From assembly GCF_902150035.1 (NCBI RefSeq), contig NZ_LR597501.1:124001-188000 (forward strand): 64,000 nt of DNA. The letters are read 5' to 3'. The translations under genes and the position numbers were made by a program. Every line of letters starts with the position of its first letter. Position 1 is the stretch's first letter. Shown here in pieces: positions 25,746 through 33,643 of this stretch. The notes beneath the pieces were generated by a model. That model saw only the letters and a program-made list of their open reading frames with translations. It ran no database searches and was not told where the DNA came from. Source of the DNA: Enorma burkinafasonensis. Lineage in GTDB: Bacteria > Actinomycetota > Coriobacteriia > Coriobacteriales > Coriobacteriaceae.

Positions 25746-26548
25746 GCGCCCACGACTCCTTCGACTTGGGAGAGGACCGCGCGGGCCGCCTCGTCGGGGA
25801 GCCGGCCATCCTCTAGCATACCCATCCGCGCGATGAGGAAGAACTCGATGTTGCCCTTGGCGCCCGTGATCGGCGAGGTCGAGACGCCGAAGGGCGCAAG
25901 GCCGTGACCGGCGAGCACGCGCACCGCCCGCTCGAGGACCGCGCGGCGCACCGAAGGGTCGCGGACCACGCCGCCCTCCCCCACCTCGTCGGCGGCGGCC
26001 TCGAACTGCGGCTTCACGAGCGTGAGGAAGACCCCGCCCGGTGCGAGCAGCTCGCAGACCGCATCGATGATGTGCGCGATGCCCGTGAACGACACGTCGC
26101 AGACCGCGAGGTCGAACATGGAAGCATAGCCCAACCCCGGCACGTCCAGCACGTTCGTGCGCTCGAGAAGCTCGACTCTGGGGTCGTTCCGCAGCGACCA
26201 GGCGAACTGGGCGCGGCCCACATCGACCGCGACGACGCGGCGCGCCCCGCGCTTGAGCAAGCAGTCGGTGAAGCCGCCCGTGGAGCACCCGATGTCGATG
26301 CAGGTGAGGTCCGCGGGGTCGAACGCGAAGGCGTCGAGCGCGCCGGCGAGCTTGAGCCCGCCGCGCCCCACGAAGGGGAGCCTCCCCTTCACGTGGATCT
26401 CGATGCCGGGCTCGACGCGCATGCCGGGCGAGGAGAGCCGCTCGCCGCGGGCGGAGACCTCGCCCGCCATCAACATGCGCAGGGCATCCGCGCGGTCGGC
26501 GCAGATGCCCTGTGCGATCATCTCGTCATCCAAGCGAACGCGCTTCAC
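25742..26548 (-). CDS. tlyA: TlyA-family rRNA 2'-O-methyltransferase (S4 + FtsJ domains)
   Basis: TlyA-type proteins 2'-O-methylate rRNA (in mycobacteria, 16S and 23S positions at the subunit interface, affecting capreomycin sensitivity). The 268-aa protein has an N-terminal S4 RNA-binding domain (about 1-60). An FtsJ-like methyltransferase follows, with SAM motif IDIGCSTGGFTDCLL near 85 and the catalytic-tetrad surroundings GRGGLKLAGAL, VCDVSF, LVKPQFEA and KGNIEFF. It starts at GTG with GGAGG 7 bases upstream. The exact target here is inferred. Confidence 0.9.
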   Translation of the reverse strand: MKRVRLDDEMIAQGICADRADALRMLMAGEVSARGERLSSPGMRVEPGIEIHVKGRLPFVGRGGLKLAGALDAFAFDPADLTCIDIGCSTGGFTDCLLKRGARRVVAVDVGRAQFAWSLRNDPRVELLERTNVLDVPGLGYASMFDLAVCDVSFTGIAHIIDAVCELLAPGGVFLTLVKPQFEAAADEVGEGGVVRDPSVRRAVLERAVRVLAGHGLAPFGVSTSPITGAKGNIEFFLIARMGMLEDGRLPDEAARAVLSQVEGVVGA

Positions 26549-26562
26549 GGGACCGCCTCCGC

Positions 26563-26853
26563 CTATTCGGTATCCTCTGGCGCGGGCCCGGCCTCGGGCT
26601 CCCCGGCGGTAGCCCCTTCGGTGGCGCCCTCGCCTTCAGCGGCGTCGGCCTCGACGGCCTCGGCCAGCTGCTCGGCCTCCTCGGGGCTCAGATCGAAGCT
26701 GTCGACGAGCTCGACGGCGCGGGAGCCGAGCGCGATGCCCTCGTCCAGAAGGTCGAGGCTCCGTTCGAGCGAGGTGTCCTTGGCGCGCACGGACGCCACG
26801 ATCTCGTCGAGGCGCTCGGTGATGTCGGCGAAGCTGTTGAGCGTGTCCGCCAT
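26563..26853 (-). CDS. xseB: Exodeoxyribonuclease VII small subunit
   Basis: A 96-aa protein whose first 55 residues match the XseB helical hairpin: F-ADITERLDEIV, LERSLDLLDEGIALG. The rest is an acidic Ala/Glu/Gly tail beyond the usual family length. XseB normally works with the large subunit XseA to degrade single-stranded DNA, and xseA is usually its direct neighbour. Here nusB and tlyA flank xseB tightly (2 and 14 bp) and no xseA is in the window, so the partner must lie elsewhere or be missing. Confidence 0.78.
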   Translation of the reverse strand: MADTLNSFADITERLDEIVASVRAKDTSLERSLDLLDEGIALGSRAVELVDSFDLSPEEAEQLAEAVEADAAEGEGATEGATAGEPEAGPAPEDTE

Positions 26854-26855
26854 CG

Positions 26856-27332
26856 CTAGCGTCCCTCCTCGGCGGGAGTGCCGTCCGCATCCGCCTCGGT
26901 GGAGGCGCTAAAGAGGCGGTCGCCCTCGCGCGCCACGCGGCCGAGCACGCCGTTCACGAAGCTCGCGGACTCGTCGGTACCGTAGGCCTTGGCGAGCTCG
27001 ACGGCCTCATTGATCACGACGGCGTCGTCGAGCCGGTCCTCGGCGAAGCGGAGCTCGAAGACGGCGACGCGCAGCAGGTTGCGGTCGGCGCCCGGCATGC
27101 GGGAGAGCGCCCAGTTGTCGGATGCGCGCTGCAGCGCGCGGTCGATGATGGTGAGGTTGGCGGCGCAGCCACGCGCGATCTCGACCGCGTACGGGTCGAG
27201 CGGGCCCTTGGAGATGAGGTAGTCCCCCGCGAGGACCTCATCGACGGTCCTGCGGGTGATCTCGGCCTGGAAGAGCAGCTGCAGCGCCTGGCTGCGCGCG
27301 AGCGTGCGGCCTCGTTCGACTTTAAGGCTCAC
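26856..27332 (-). CDS. nusB: Transcription antitermination factor NusB
   Basis: NusB binds boxA RNA with NusE (S10) and supports antitermination of rRNA operons. The 158-aa all-helical sequence has the family landmarks ARSQALQLLFQAEI, DRNLLRVAVFELRF and INEAVELAKAYGTDESASFVNGVLGRVA. A 20-residue acidic tail follows the domain. It starts at GTG with AAGGAG 6 bases upstream; this AAGGAG overlaps the end of the Asp23 gene. Confidence 0.94.
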   Translation of the reverse strand: MSLKVERGRTLARSQALQLLFQAEITRRTVDEVLAGDYLISKGPLDPYAVEIARGCAANLTIIDRALQRASDNWALSRMPGADRNLLRVAVFELRFAEDRLDDAVVINEAVELAKAYGTDESASFVNGVLGRVAREGDRLFSASTEADADGTPAEEGR

Positions 27333-27335
27333 GCG

Positions 27336-27707
27336 CTACTCCTTGGGGAACACGAGGCCGTCGATGCAGACGTCGACACGCGCGACCTCGACGCCGACCT
27401 GGGCGTCGATGCCGTGGACGACCGCCTCGCGCACCACGTCGGCGAGCTTCTTGAAGGGGTACCCGAAGAAGACCACCAGGTGCACGGTGATGGCGAGCTT
27501 GTCGTCCTCGACCGCGGCCTCGACGGCGGGAGCGGAGGAGACGGTGCGCGTGGAGAACATCGACACCAGGTTGGCCGCGAGGTCCTTCACGCCGACCGAC
27601 GCGACGCCCTCGATCTCCTCGACGGAGCGCGTGACCACGGTGGCGAGCACCTCGGGCGCGATGCCCATACCGGAAATGTAGATCTCCTGAGACATGAGGT
27701 CCCTCAT
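27336..27707 (-). CDS. Asp23/Gls24 family envelope stress-related protein
   Basis: A 123-aa protein of the Asp23 family (alkaline-shock/Gls24). In staphylococci the family is abundant at the membrane; in many Gram-positives it sits, as here, between efp and nusB. Seen are the opening YISGMGIAPEVLATVV, GVASVGVKDLA and the closing VARVDVCIDGLVFP. There is no membrane segment. Two ATGs four codons apart both have a purine-rich site 5 bases upstream, so the start is uncertain (27707 or 27695). The cellular role is not established. Confidence 0.85.
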   Translation of the reverse strand: MRDLMSQEIYISGMGIAPEVLATVVTRSVEEIEGVASVGVKDLAANLVSMFSTRTVSSAPAVEAAVEDDKLAITVHLVVFFGYPFKKLADVVREAVVHGIDAQVGVEVARVDVCIDGLVFPKE

Positions 27708-27726
27708 TTCTTCCCCTCGGGGATTG

Positions 27727-28290
27727 CTAGACGCGGGAAACGAACTTGCCGTCGCGCGTGTCGATCTTGATGGTCTCGCCCTCGTTCAGGTACATGGGGA
27801 CCTGGACCACGGCGCCGGTCTCGATCGTGGCGGGCTTGGTGGAACCCTGGACCGTGTCGCCCTTGAAGCCGGGGTCGGTCTGGGTGATGGTGACCTCGAT
27901 GAACATCGGCGGGTTCACGCCCATGAGCTCGTCGTCGGCGTAGAGGAGCTGGCAGACGTCGTTCTCCTTGAGCCACTTGGCGTTGTCGCCGATGAAGTCC
28001 TCGGAGACGGGGACCTGCTCGTAGGTCTCGTTGTCCATGAAGATGTAGTCAGTGCCGTCGTGGTAGAGGTACTGCATCTCGCGGGTGCTCAGCATGACGC
28101 TCTCGAACTTGGTGCCGGCGTTGCAGGTGTTCTCGACCACGCGGCCGCTCTTGATGTCCTTCGTCTTGTAGCGGACGAACGCGCCGCCCTTGCCGGGCTT
28201 GACGTGCTGGAACTCGACGATGGTGACGACCTTGTCCTTGATGCGCAGGCCGATGCCGTTCTTGAAATCAGCGGTGGTGATGGTTGCCAT
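27727..28290 (-). CDS. efp: Elongation factor P
   Basis: EF-P binds the ribosomal E site and relieves stalling at consecutive prolines. The protein is 187 aa with the three beta-barrel domains. The tip loop is KPGKGGAF with Lys34 at the position modified in other bacteria; no modification enzyme gene is in the window. The C-terminal domain ends ETIKIDTRDGKFVSRV, close to the consensus. The ATG at 28290 gives the family start MATITTADFKNG. A good -10 hexamer lies about 65 bases upstream. Confidence 0.97.
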   Translation of the reverse strand: MATITTADFKNGIGLRIKDKVVTIVEFQHVKPGKGGAFVRYKTKDIKSGRVVENTCNAGTKFESVMLSTREMQYLYHDGTDYIFMDNETYEQVPVSEDFIGDNAKWLKENDVCQLLYADDELMGVNPPMFIEVTITQTDPGFKGDTVQGSTKPATIETGAVVQVPMYLNEGETIKIDTRDGKFVSRV

Positions 28291-28353
28291 ATGCTGCCTT
28301 TCCGAATCCGTCGCGGCGGCGTCGCCGCAAAGCGTCGTTGCATGAACGCTCAG

Positions 28354-28359
28354 ATTATA
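28354..28359 (-). promoter_or_regulatory. -10 element of a probable efp promoter
   Basis: TATAAT on the minus strand lies 64 bases before the efp start, in the 134-bp gap after pepP. The matching -35 region is not recognisable. Confidence 0.45.
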
Positions 28360-28391
28360 CTCTTTCCCGCGAGCTGCCGCGATACGCTGCG

Positions 28392-28420
28392 AAATAAACA
28401 CGGCGCGCCCGGGTGCGCGC
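28392..28420 (-). terminator. Possible terminator after pepP
   Basis: Immediately after the pepP stop a GCGCGC/GCGCGC stem with a 6-base loop is followed by CGTGTTTATTT on the minus strand. The T-run is interrupted, so termination may be partial. Confidence 0.4.
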
Positions 28421-28424
28421 GGCG

Positions 28425-29564
28425 CTAGCAGGCGATGACCTGGAGCTCGTGCGGGCTTCGGGTGAAGGGCACAAAGCCTTCCTCGGTGATGAGGCCGAAG
28501 TCCTCCAGGCGCACACCGAACTCGCCGGGCAGGTAGATGCCCGGCTCGATGGTGATGACCGCGCCCGCCTCGACCGTGTTGCCCGAGCGTCCGAAGACCG
28601 GCAGCTCGTGGATGTCGATGCCCACGCCGTGGCCGAGGCCGTGGCCGTAGTACGCCCCGTAGCCCGCCTCCGCGATGAGCCTGCGCGAGAGCTCGTGGAC
28701 CTCCCGCCCGTCGACGCCGGCATGCGCCGCCTTCGCGCACTCCTCGTGGGTGCGCCGCACGATGTCGTAGACCTCGCGCTGCCGCGCCGTCGGCTCGCCC
28801 ACGCACACGGTGCGGGTCATGTCCGACTTGTAGTCGCGGTACCCCGCGCCGTAGTCCATGAGGACGAAGTCGCCGCGCTCGATGACACGGTCGCCCGCGA
28901 TGGCGTGCGGGTTCGCGGCGTTGGGGCCCGAGGCCACGATCGAGGAGAACGCGAGGCTGTCGGCACCCTGGCTGAACATGTAGTTCTCGAGCTCGAACTT
29001 GACCTGCCGCTCGGTGAGGCCGGGCTCGATGTAGGCGAGCATGTGCTCGAAGGCGGCGTCGGTGATCGCCTGCGCACAGCGCATGAGCTCGACCTCCTCG
29101 GCGTCCTTGACGGCCCGCATGGCCCGCAGGTCCCCGTGCATGAGCGGGATGGCGAACGCGACGGCGCCATCCTCGAGCGCGCGCACGAGCGCGCGGTGGA
29201 AGGCGAGGTCGCAGGTGTCCTCGAGGGCGATAGCGCGGGCGCGGACGGCCGCTGCGCGCTCGGCGACCCAGCACGGGGCCCGGACGCCCTCCTCGTCGAC
29301 CGTCCACGGGGTCTCCGCCGGGAGGTGCTCGGTGAACGAGTTGAAGTAGCGAGAATCGGTGTGGAGCAGCGCCTCGTCGGCGGTGATGAAGGCGGCGTGC
29401 GGGAGCTCGCCTGTGAAATCGAACACGCCCTCCGCCCCGGTGAGCCAACGCAGGTTCGCCTCGTCGCGGATGACAACGGCATCGTAGCCGCGCTCGTCCA
29501 TGAGGGCGCGCACGCGCTCGATGCGGGCGATGGTTCCGTTTGCCGAATTAACCGAAGCAGCCAT
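28425..29564 (-). CDS. pepP: M24-family Xaa-Pro aminopeptidase
   Basis: A 379-aa cytoplasmic metallopeptidase that removes N-terminal residues ahead of proline. The N-terminal creatinase-like domain (about 1-130) precedes the pita-bread catalytic domain. Metal-ligand motifs are visible: LMDYGAGYRDYKSDMTRT (two Asp), YYGHGLGHGVGIDIHE (His), TIEPGIY (Glu) and GVRLEDFGLIT (Glu). The ATG follows GGAAGGAA by 6 bases. Its association with efp, which also deals with proline-rich proteins, is conserved in many Gram-positive bacteria. Confidence 0.92.
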   Translation of the reverse strand: MAASVNSANGTIARIERVRALMDERGYDAVVIRDEANLRWLTGAEGVFDFTGELPHAAFITADEALLHTDSRYFNSFTEHLPAETPWTVDEEGVRAPCWVAERAAAVRARAIALEDTCDLAFHRALVRALEDGAVAFAIPLMHGDLRAMRAVKDAEEVELMRCAQAITDAAFEHMLAYIEPGLTERQVKFELENYMFSQGADSLAFSSIVASGPNAANPHAIAGDRVIERGDFVLMDYGAGYRDYKSDMTRTVCVGEPTARQREVYDIVRRTHEECAKAAHAGVDGREVHELSRRLIAEAGYGAYYGHGLGHGVGIDIHELPVFGRSGNTVEAGAVITIEPGIYLPGEFGVRLEDFGLITEEGFVPFTRSPHELQVIAC

Positions 29565-29629
29565 GGCAGATTCCTTCCCTTGGGCCTTGCGGTGCTTGAA
29601 GCCCGCCTGCGTTCCGGCGGGCGGCGCGA

Positions 29630-30733
29630 TCACTCGGCGAGGAGCTCCGCGCGCGAGGCGCAATAGGCCTCGGCGTGCCGCACGAGCAGCTCGTCGTCGA
29701 CCGCAGCGAGGCGGATCGAGCCCACCTGGCGCGGCAGGGCGAGCATGGTGCGGTTGGAGCGCCGTGCCTGCTCGGCGCGGATCGCCTCGACGAGGCGGCC
29801 CGCATCGAGCTCGAAGCCCAGGTCCTCGATGCCGAGGTCCCAGAGCAGGTCGTCCTCGGCGAAGACCACCTCGGGGTCGAGCCGGCACGCGTCGACGGCG
29901 AGGCGCGCCTCGAAGCGCATGCCCTCGGCGAGCAGCGCATAGTCGGGCACGTCCCGCCCGAGGCACGCGCGGAGCGCGGAGGCGGTCACGGTGCCGTAGG
30001 CGAGGGCGCGCCGCGCCGCGGGGTTCGCTGCCTTCACGATGTTGCGGCGGGCGATCATGGTCGAGACGAGCAGGTCGGTCAGGGCGTCGGCGTCGTCGGC
30101 GACGAGCTCGGCGGCGCGCTCGGTGAGCGCCTCCCAGAAGCGCTTATCGTCCGAGAGCGCCGCCCCCACCATGCGGACGTAGCCCGCGCGGCGCAGGTCC
30201 GTATCCATCCCCGGCAGGAACGAGAGGTCGCAGACGACCATCGAGGGCTGGGGCGGCAGCGACACCATGCCGGCGAGCGCGCCGTCCCCGAGCGGGGCCA
30301 TCTCGGTGGCAAGGGTCGCCATGCCGTCGAAGCCGGTGGGCACCAGGGCGCAGGCGCAGCCGCCGCACCAGATCTTGGCGCAGAACGCGGCGAGCGAGCA
30401 GAGCGCGGTGTCGCCGAGGGCGAGCACGAGGTCGTCCTCGGTGATGCCGGAGGCGCCGAGCCCCTCGAGCAGGCGCTCGGCGCAGGCGAGCGCGCGGGCG
30501 TCCCCGCCTGCGGCGAAGCTGACCCGCTCGACGGAGAAGCCCGCGTCGATGAGGCCGCGCTCGGCCTTCTGGAGCACGTCCGCGGAAAGATCGTCGCGCA
30601 CGACGACGAGGGCGCGCCTAGGCTTGCCCACGACGCCCCCCACGAGCGAGGAAAGCTCGTCGAGGGCGCCCGCGCCGATGCGGACGTCGACCGACCGCTG
30701 GTTGATGGTGAGCAGCTGACGTTTGATCGTCAT
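29630..30733 (-). CDS. Catalytically degenerate AroB-like protein
   Basis: At 367 aa it has the same length as the intact AroB at 16757-17860 and aligns with it throughout, but the key motifs are lost. The NAD motif LGGGVVGDVAGF reads LGDTALCSLAAF. The catalytic-Lys motif DSSVGGK reads DGMATLA. The metal-ligand GEVIKHG reads GYVRMVG, and the His motif NFGHSAGHA reads AYGTVTASA. Dehydroquinate synthase activity is therefore very unlikely. The frame is open and codon usage looks normal, so it is not an obvious pseudogene. Its ATG overlaps the stop of the second shikimate kinase (ATGA), resembling an aroK-aroB pair. A binding or regulatory role is possible but unproven. Confidence 0.75.
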   Translation of the reverse strand: MTIKRQLLTINQRSVDVRIGAGALDELSSLVGGVVGKPRRALVVVRDDLSADVLQKAERGLIDAGFSVERVSFAAGGDARALACAERLLEGLGASGITEDDLVLALGDTALCSLAAFCAKIWCGGCACALVPTGFDGMATLATEMAPLGDGALAGMVSLPPQPSMVVCDLSFLPGMDTDLRRAGYVRMVGAALSDDKRFWEALTERAAELVADDADALTDLLVSTMIARRNIVKAANPAARRALAYGTVTASALRACLGRDVPDYALLAEGMRFEARLAVDACRLDPEVVFAEDDLLWDLGIEDLGFELDAGRLVEAIRAEQARRSNRTMLALPRQVGSIRLAAVDDELLVRHAEAYCASRAELLAE

Positions 30734-31275
30734 AGAAGACCACGCTCCAATAGCATGTCCGCGCAGATGTAGGAAACGTCCTTGAACGAGCGGCCCCTGA
30801 TGTCGACCGTCATGTCGGCGGCGTCGAGGTAGAGCGGCCTGCGGTGCTCGTAGAGGCGCGCCGCATGCGCCGGCGACTTGAAGTCGGGGCGCGCGGCGAG
30901 CGAGCGGATCTGCCGCAGCGAGTCGTCGAGGTCGCCGTCGAGGAAGACGCAGTAGCCCATGCGGTGCATGAGCTCGATGTTGCCGGGGGTCTCCACGATG
31001 CCGCCGCCGCAGGAGACCAGAAGACTCCGCTCGGAGGCGAGCGACGAGAGCGCGGCGGTCTCGAGCTCGCGGAAGCGCCCCTCCCCTTCCTTGCGGAAGA
31101 TCGCCTTGATCGAGGTGCCCGCGCGGCGCTCGACGAGGCGGTCGGTATCGACGTAGCGGCGGTTGAACATGCGGCCGAGGTTGCGGGCGAGGGTCGACTT
31201 GCCCGCGCCCAGAAACCCGATGAAGAAGATATGGTCGCACCCGCGCTTCCCGGTGCCAGCCGCCCGCGCCTCCAC
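30730..31275 (-). CDS. aroK2: Second shikimate kinase-like protein
   Basis: A 181-aa P-loop kinase of the shikimate kinase family. It has Walker A GFLGAGKST (about 20-28), the substrate Asp pair in DTDRLVE, and CGGGIVETPGN. The lid region RPLL is replaced by RPDF, and the C-terminus is shorter in conserved positions. It may phosphorylate shikimate or a related substrate, but the window already has a kinase domain fused to AroE. The start is a GTG with GGAG 6 bases upstream, three bases after the yqeG stop. It is translationally coupled to the AroB-like gene downstream. Confidence 0.75.
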   Translation of the reverse strand: MEARAAGTGKRGCDHIFFIGFLGAGKSTLARNLGRMFNRRYVDTDRLVERRAGTSIKAIFRKEGEGRFRELETAALSSLASERSLLVSCGGGIVETPGNIELMHRMGYCVFLDGDLDDSLRQIRSLAARPDFKSPAHAARLYEHRRPLYLDAADMTVDIRGRSFKDVSYICADMLLERGLL

Positions 31276-31278
31276 GGG

Positions 31279-31776
31279 CTACTCCTCGCAGGTGAGGTTG
31301 CGCAGCGCCCGGCGCTCGAAGATGCGGAAGATCTGCGTGTACCACAGATCGACCGTCGTCTGGGGCTTCACGAGGATGGTGTCGATGCCGGCGAGCGTAC
31401 CCGCCCAGACATCGGTGTAGAGCTGGTCGCCGACCATCACGGTCTCCTCGCGCGAGACGCCGAGGCGCTTCAGGGCCGCGAAGAGCGCGAAGGGCGCCGG
31501 CTTCATCGCGAAGCCGATGGCCTCGAGCCCGAGCTCGCCGGCAGAGCGCATGACCTGGTCGTGGTGCCAGTTGTTCGACACCATGCAGAGCCTCATGCCG
31601 AGCTCGCGCGCGCGGTCGAGCCAGCGGGCCACCTCGTCGGGGGCCGTGGTGCGGTCGCGCGGCACGAGCGTGTTGTCGCGGTCGAGCAGGATCGCGCGCT
31701 TCCCCTGTGCGTAGAGCTCGTCGAGGTCGATCCGCTCGACCGAGGCGACGTAGCGTTTGGGCGAGAAGACGCTCAT
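31279..31776 (-). CDS. yqeG: YqeG-family HAD phosphatase
   Basis: A 165-aa HAD-superfamily subclass IIIA protein. The nucleophile motif is LLDRDNTLVPRD (normally DLDNT), followed by motif II VSNNWHH and motif III KPAPFALFAAL with GDQLYTDVWAG. The family includes plant and yeast phosphatidylglycerophosphate phosphatases, so a lipid or nucleotide phosphatase role is possible; the bacterial substrate is not settled. Its ATG overlaps the mltG stop (ATGA). Confidence 0.85.
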   Translation of the reverse strand: MSVFSPKRYVASVERIDLDELYAQGKRAILLDRDNTLVPRDRTTAPDEVARWLDRARELGMRLCMVSNNWHHDQVMRSAGELGLEAIGFAMKPAPFALFAALKRLGVSREETVMVGDQLYTDVWAGTLAGIDTILVKPQTTVDLWYTQIFRIFERRALRNLTCEE

Positions 31777-33092
31777 GAGCGGGAGTCCACGTACTCTTGG
31801 CGGTTCACCAGGAACTCGTCGTAGGTCTCGCTGAAGCGGTGCGTGCCGTCGTTGTCGGGGGAGAGCACGTAGTAGAGGTAGTCGGTGTCCGCGGGCGAGA
31901 CCGCCGCCTCGATGGACGAGACGCTCGGCGAGCAGATGGGCCCGGGCGTGAGGCCGGTGTTCTTGTAGATGTTGTACGGCGAGTCGATCTCGAGGTCGTC
32001 GTAGGTGACGGTACCCGAGCCTCCGCCGCGCGCGTAGACGATCGCCGCGTCGATCTGGAGCGGCATGCCGGCGTCGAGGCGGTTGTAGATGACGCTCGCG
32101 ACCTGCGGGCGCTCGTCGGCGACCGCGGTCTCGCGCTCGACGAGCGAGGCGAGCGAGACGAGCTCCTGCAGGGTGAGACCGTTGGCCCCATCGCCCAGGT
32201 TGAGGTCGGCGGTCTCGGTCTCGAACTGGTCGAGCATCACGCGGATGACCTCGTCTGCCGTGGGCTCGGAGAGGAAGGTGTAGGTCTTGGGGTAGAGGAA
32301 GCCCTCGAGCGAGTCGTTGTAGGCGCCCTCCAGGAAGGGGTAGTCCTCGGCGTAGTTGGAGGCCTTGGCCTGCGCCAGGAAGTCGGCGGCGGGGATGCCG
32401 AGCGTCTCCTCGACGCGAGCGGCCGTCTGGTCGACGGTGAGGCCCTCCTGGATGGTGAGGTCGATGCCCTCGACGTTGGGGCCGGAGATGAGCTGGCGCA
32501 CCACGTCGAGCGGGTCCATGCCCGTGGTGAGGATGTAGTCACCGGGCTTGAGCTGCGTGTCGGCATGGAGCTCGCGGACCGCGGCGTAGTACTGCTGCGG
32601 GTCCTCGATGACGTGGTTCTGCGAGAGGATCGAGGCGATCTGGTCGCCCGAGGCGCCCTCGGGGATGTTGATCTGCACCTCGAGGCCGGCCTCGACGGCG
32701 GGCTCGTCGCTGCCCGCGAACGCGCCGGAGACGGCGGGTATCACCACGAAGATGACCCCCGCGAAGACGGCGAGGACGACGGCGATGGCGATGATGAGCG
32801 GGATGATGGGCTGCTTCTGCTTGCCCTGCTGGGTGCTCTTGCGGGTGTAGGCCGCCTGCACGCCGGCGCGGTGCGTCCCTCCCTGCGCGCTCCGCGCATG
32901 CGAGGGGGCGGCGGCATGGGCGCGATGGGCTGCGGGACGCTGCGCGGTCGAGCCGTAGGAGGACGGGGTGTAAGTCCTCGCCTGCCCGGAGGTGCCGTTT
33001 CGCGCGAAGCGCTTCCCGGCGGGACGCGGGGTCGCGCTTCCGCCGTGCGCACCCGCCGTGCGCCTGGGTGTGTTGCCGTCTTGGTACGCCAC
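31773..33092 (-). CDS. mltG: Endolytic murein transglycosylase MltG
   Basis: MltG cleaves nascent glycan strands and releases peptidoglycan from the synthase. The 439-aa protein has a long basic, low-complexity cytoplasmic head (about 1-90) and one membrane helix (about 95-118). The YceG domain lies outside. The catalytic Glu is E319 in ASLVERET, and LEGFLYPKTY and NTGLTPGPICSPS are also typical. The start is GTG with AAGGGG 4 bases upstream. A possible promoter (TTTAAG, 18 bp, TACACT) lies in the 105-bp gap after ruvX. Confidence 0.93.
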   Translation of the reverse strand: MAYQDGNTPRRTAGAHGGSATPRPAGKRFARNGTSGQARTYTPSSYGSTAQRPAAHRAHAAAPSHARSAQGGTHRAGVQAAYTRKSTQQGKQKQPIIPLIIAIAVVLAVFAGVIFVVIPAVSGAFAGSDEPAVEAGLEVQINIPEGASGDQIASILSQNHVIEDPQQYYAAVRELHADTQLKPGDYILTTGMDPLDVVRQLISGPNVEGIDLTIQEGLTVDQTAARVEETLGIPAADFLAQAKASNYAEDYPFLEGAYNDSLEGFLYPKTYTFLSEPTADEVIRVMLDQFETETADLNLGDGANGLTLQELVSLASLVERETAVADERPQVASVIYNRLDAGMPLQIDAAIVYARGGGSGTVTYDDLEIDSPYNIYKNTGLTPGPICSPSVSSIEAAVSPADTDYLYYVLSPDNDGTHRFSETYDEFLVNRQEYVDSRS

Positions 33093-33197
33093 AGGGCCCC
33101 TTTCGATACGCGCGGACCGAACTCGCGCGTGTTGAGTCGTGGTGAATATATCGGCTAGTAGTGTACCGCAGACTTAAGAGCGGCTTAAACTTTCCAT

Positions 33198-33632
33198 CTA
33201 ACCTTGAAGCCCTGCCTCCGCGTCGCGGCGGGCGTCGAGCCAGGCCTGCAGGAAGAGGCTCGCGGCGACCATGTCCACCCGTCCGCGCATCTGGCGCTCC
33301 GAGAGGCCCTGCGCGCGCAGGATCCGCTTCGCCTCCGCCGAGGACAGCCGCTCGTCGACGAACTCGACGGGAAGCCCGCACGCTTCCGCCACCTCGGCCG
33401 CGACGGCGCGCACGCGCTCGGCCTGCTGCCCGTCCTCGCCGGCGAGCGTCTTGGGCAGCCCGCAGACGAGGACGTCGGGCTCGTGGTCCTCGAGCACGTA
33501 GCGGAAGCTTCGCGCCATGCCGGTGACCTCGGAGGCCGGCAGGACCTTCACGGGCATGGCGAGCCGCCCCGAGCTGTCCGAGGCGGCTATCCCGATACGG
33601 GTCTCGCCGATGTCGAGCGCGAGCGCTACCAC
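33198..33632 (-). CDS. ruvX: RuvX/YqgF-family nuclease
   Basis: A 144-aa RNase H-fold protein of the YqgF family, implicated in Holliday-junction resolution and in 16S rRNA 5' maturation. Catalytic acidic residues are visible in ALDIGETRIGIAASD, in DERLSSAEA and near the C-terminal GRVDMVAASL. The conserved VCGLPKTLAG is also present. It begins 11 bp after the alaS stop, a common pairing (alaS-ruvX-mltG) in Gram-positive bacteria. Confidence 0.9.
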   Translation of the reverse strand: MVALALDIGETRIGIAASDSSGRLAMPVKVLPASEVTGMARSFRYVLEDHEPDVLVCGLPKTLAGEDGQQAERVRAVAAEVAEACGLPVEFVDERLSSAEAKRILRAQGLSERQMRGRVDMVAASLFLQAWLDARRDAEAGLQG

Positions 33633-33643
33633 GCGCGGGGCCT

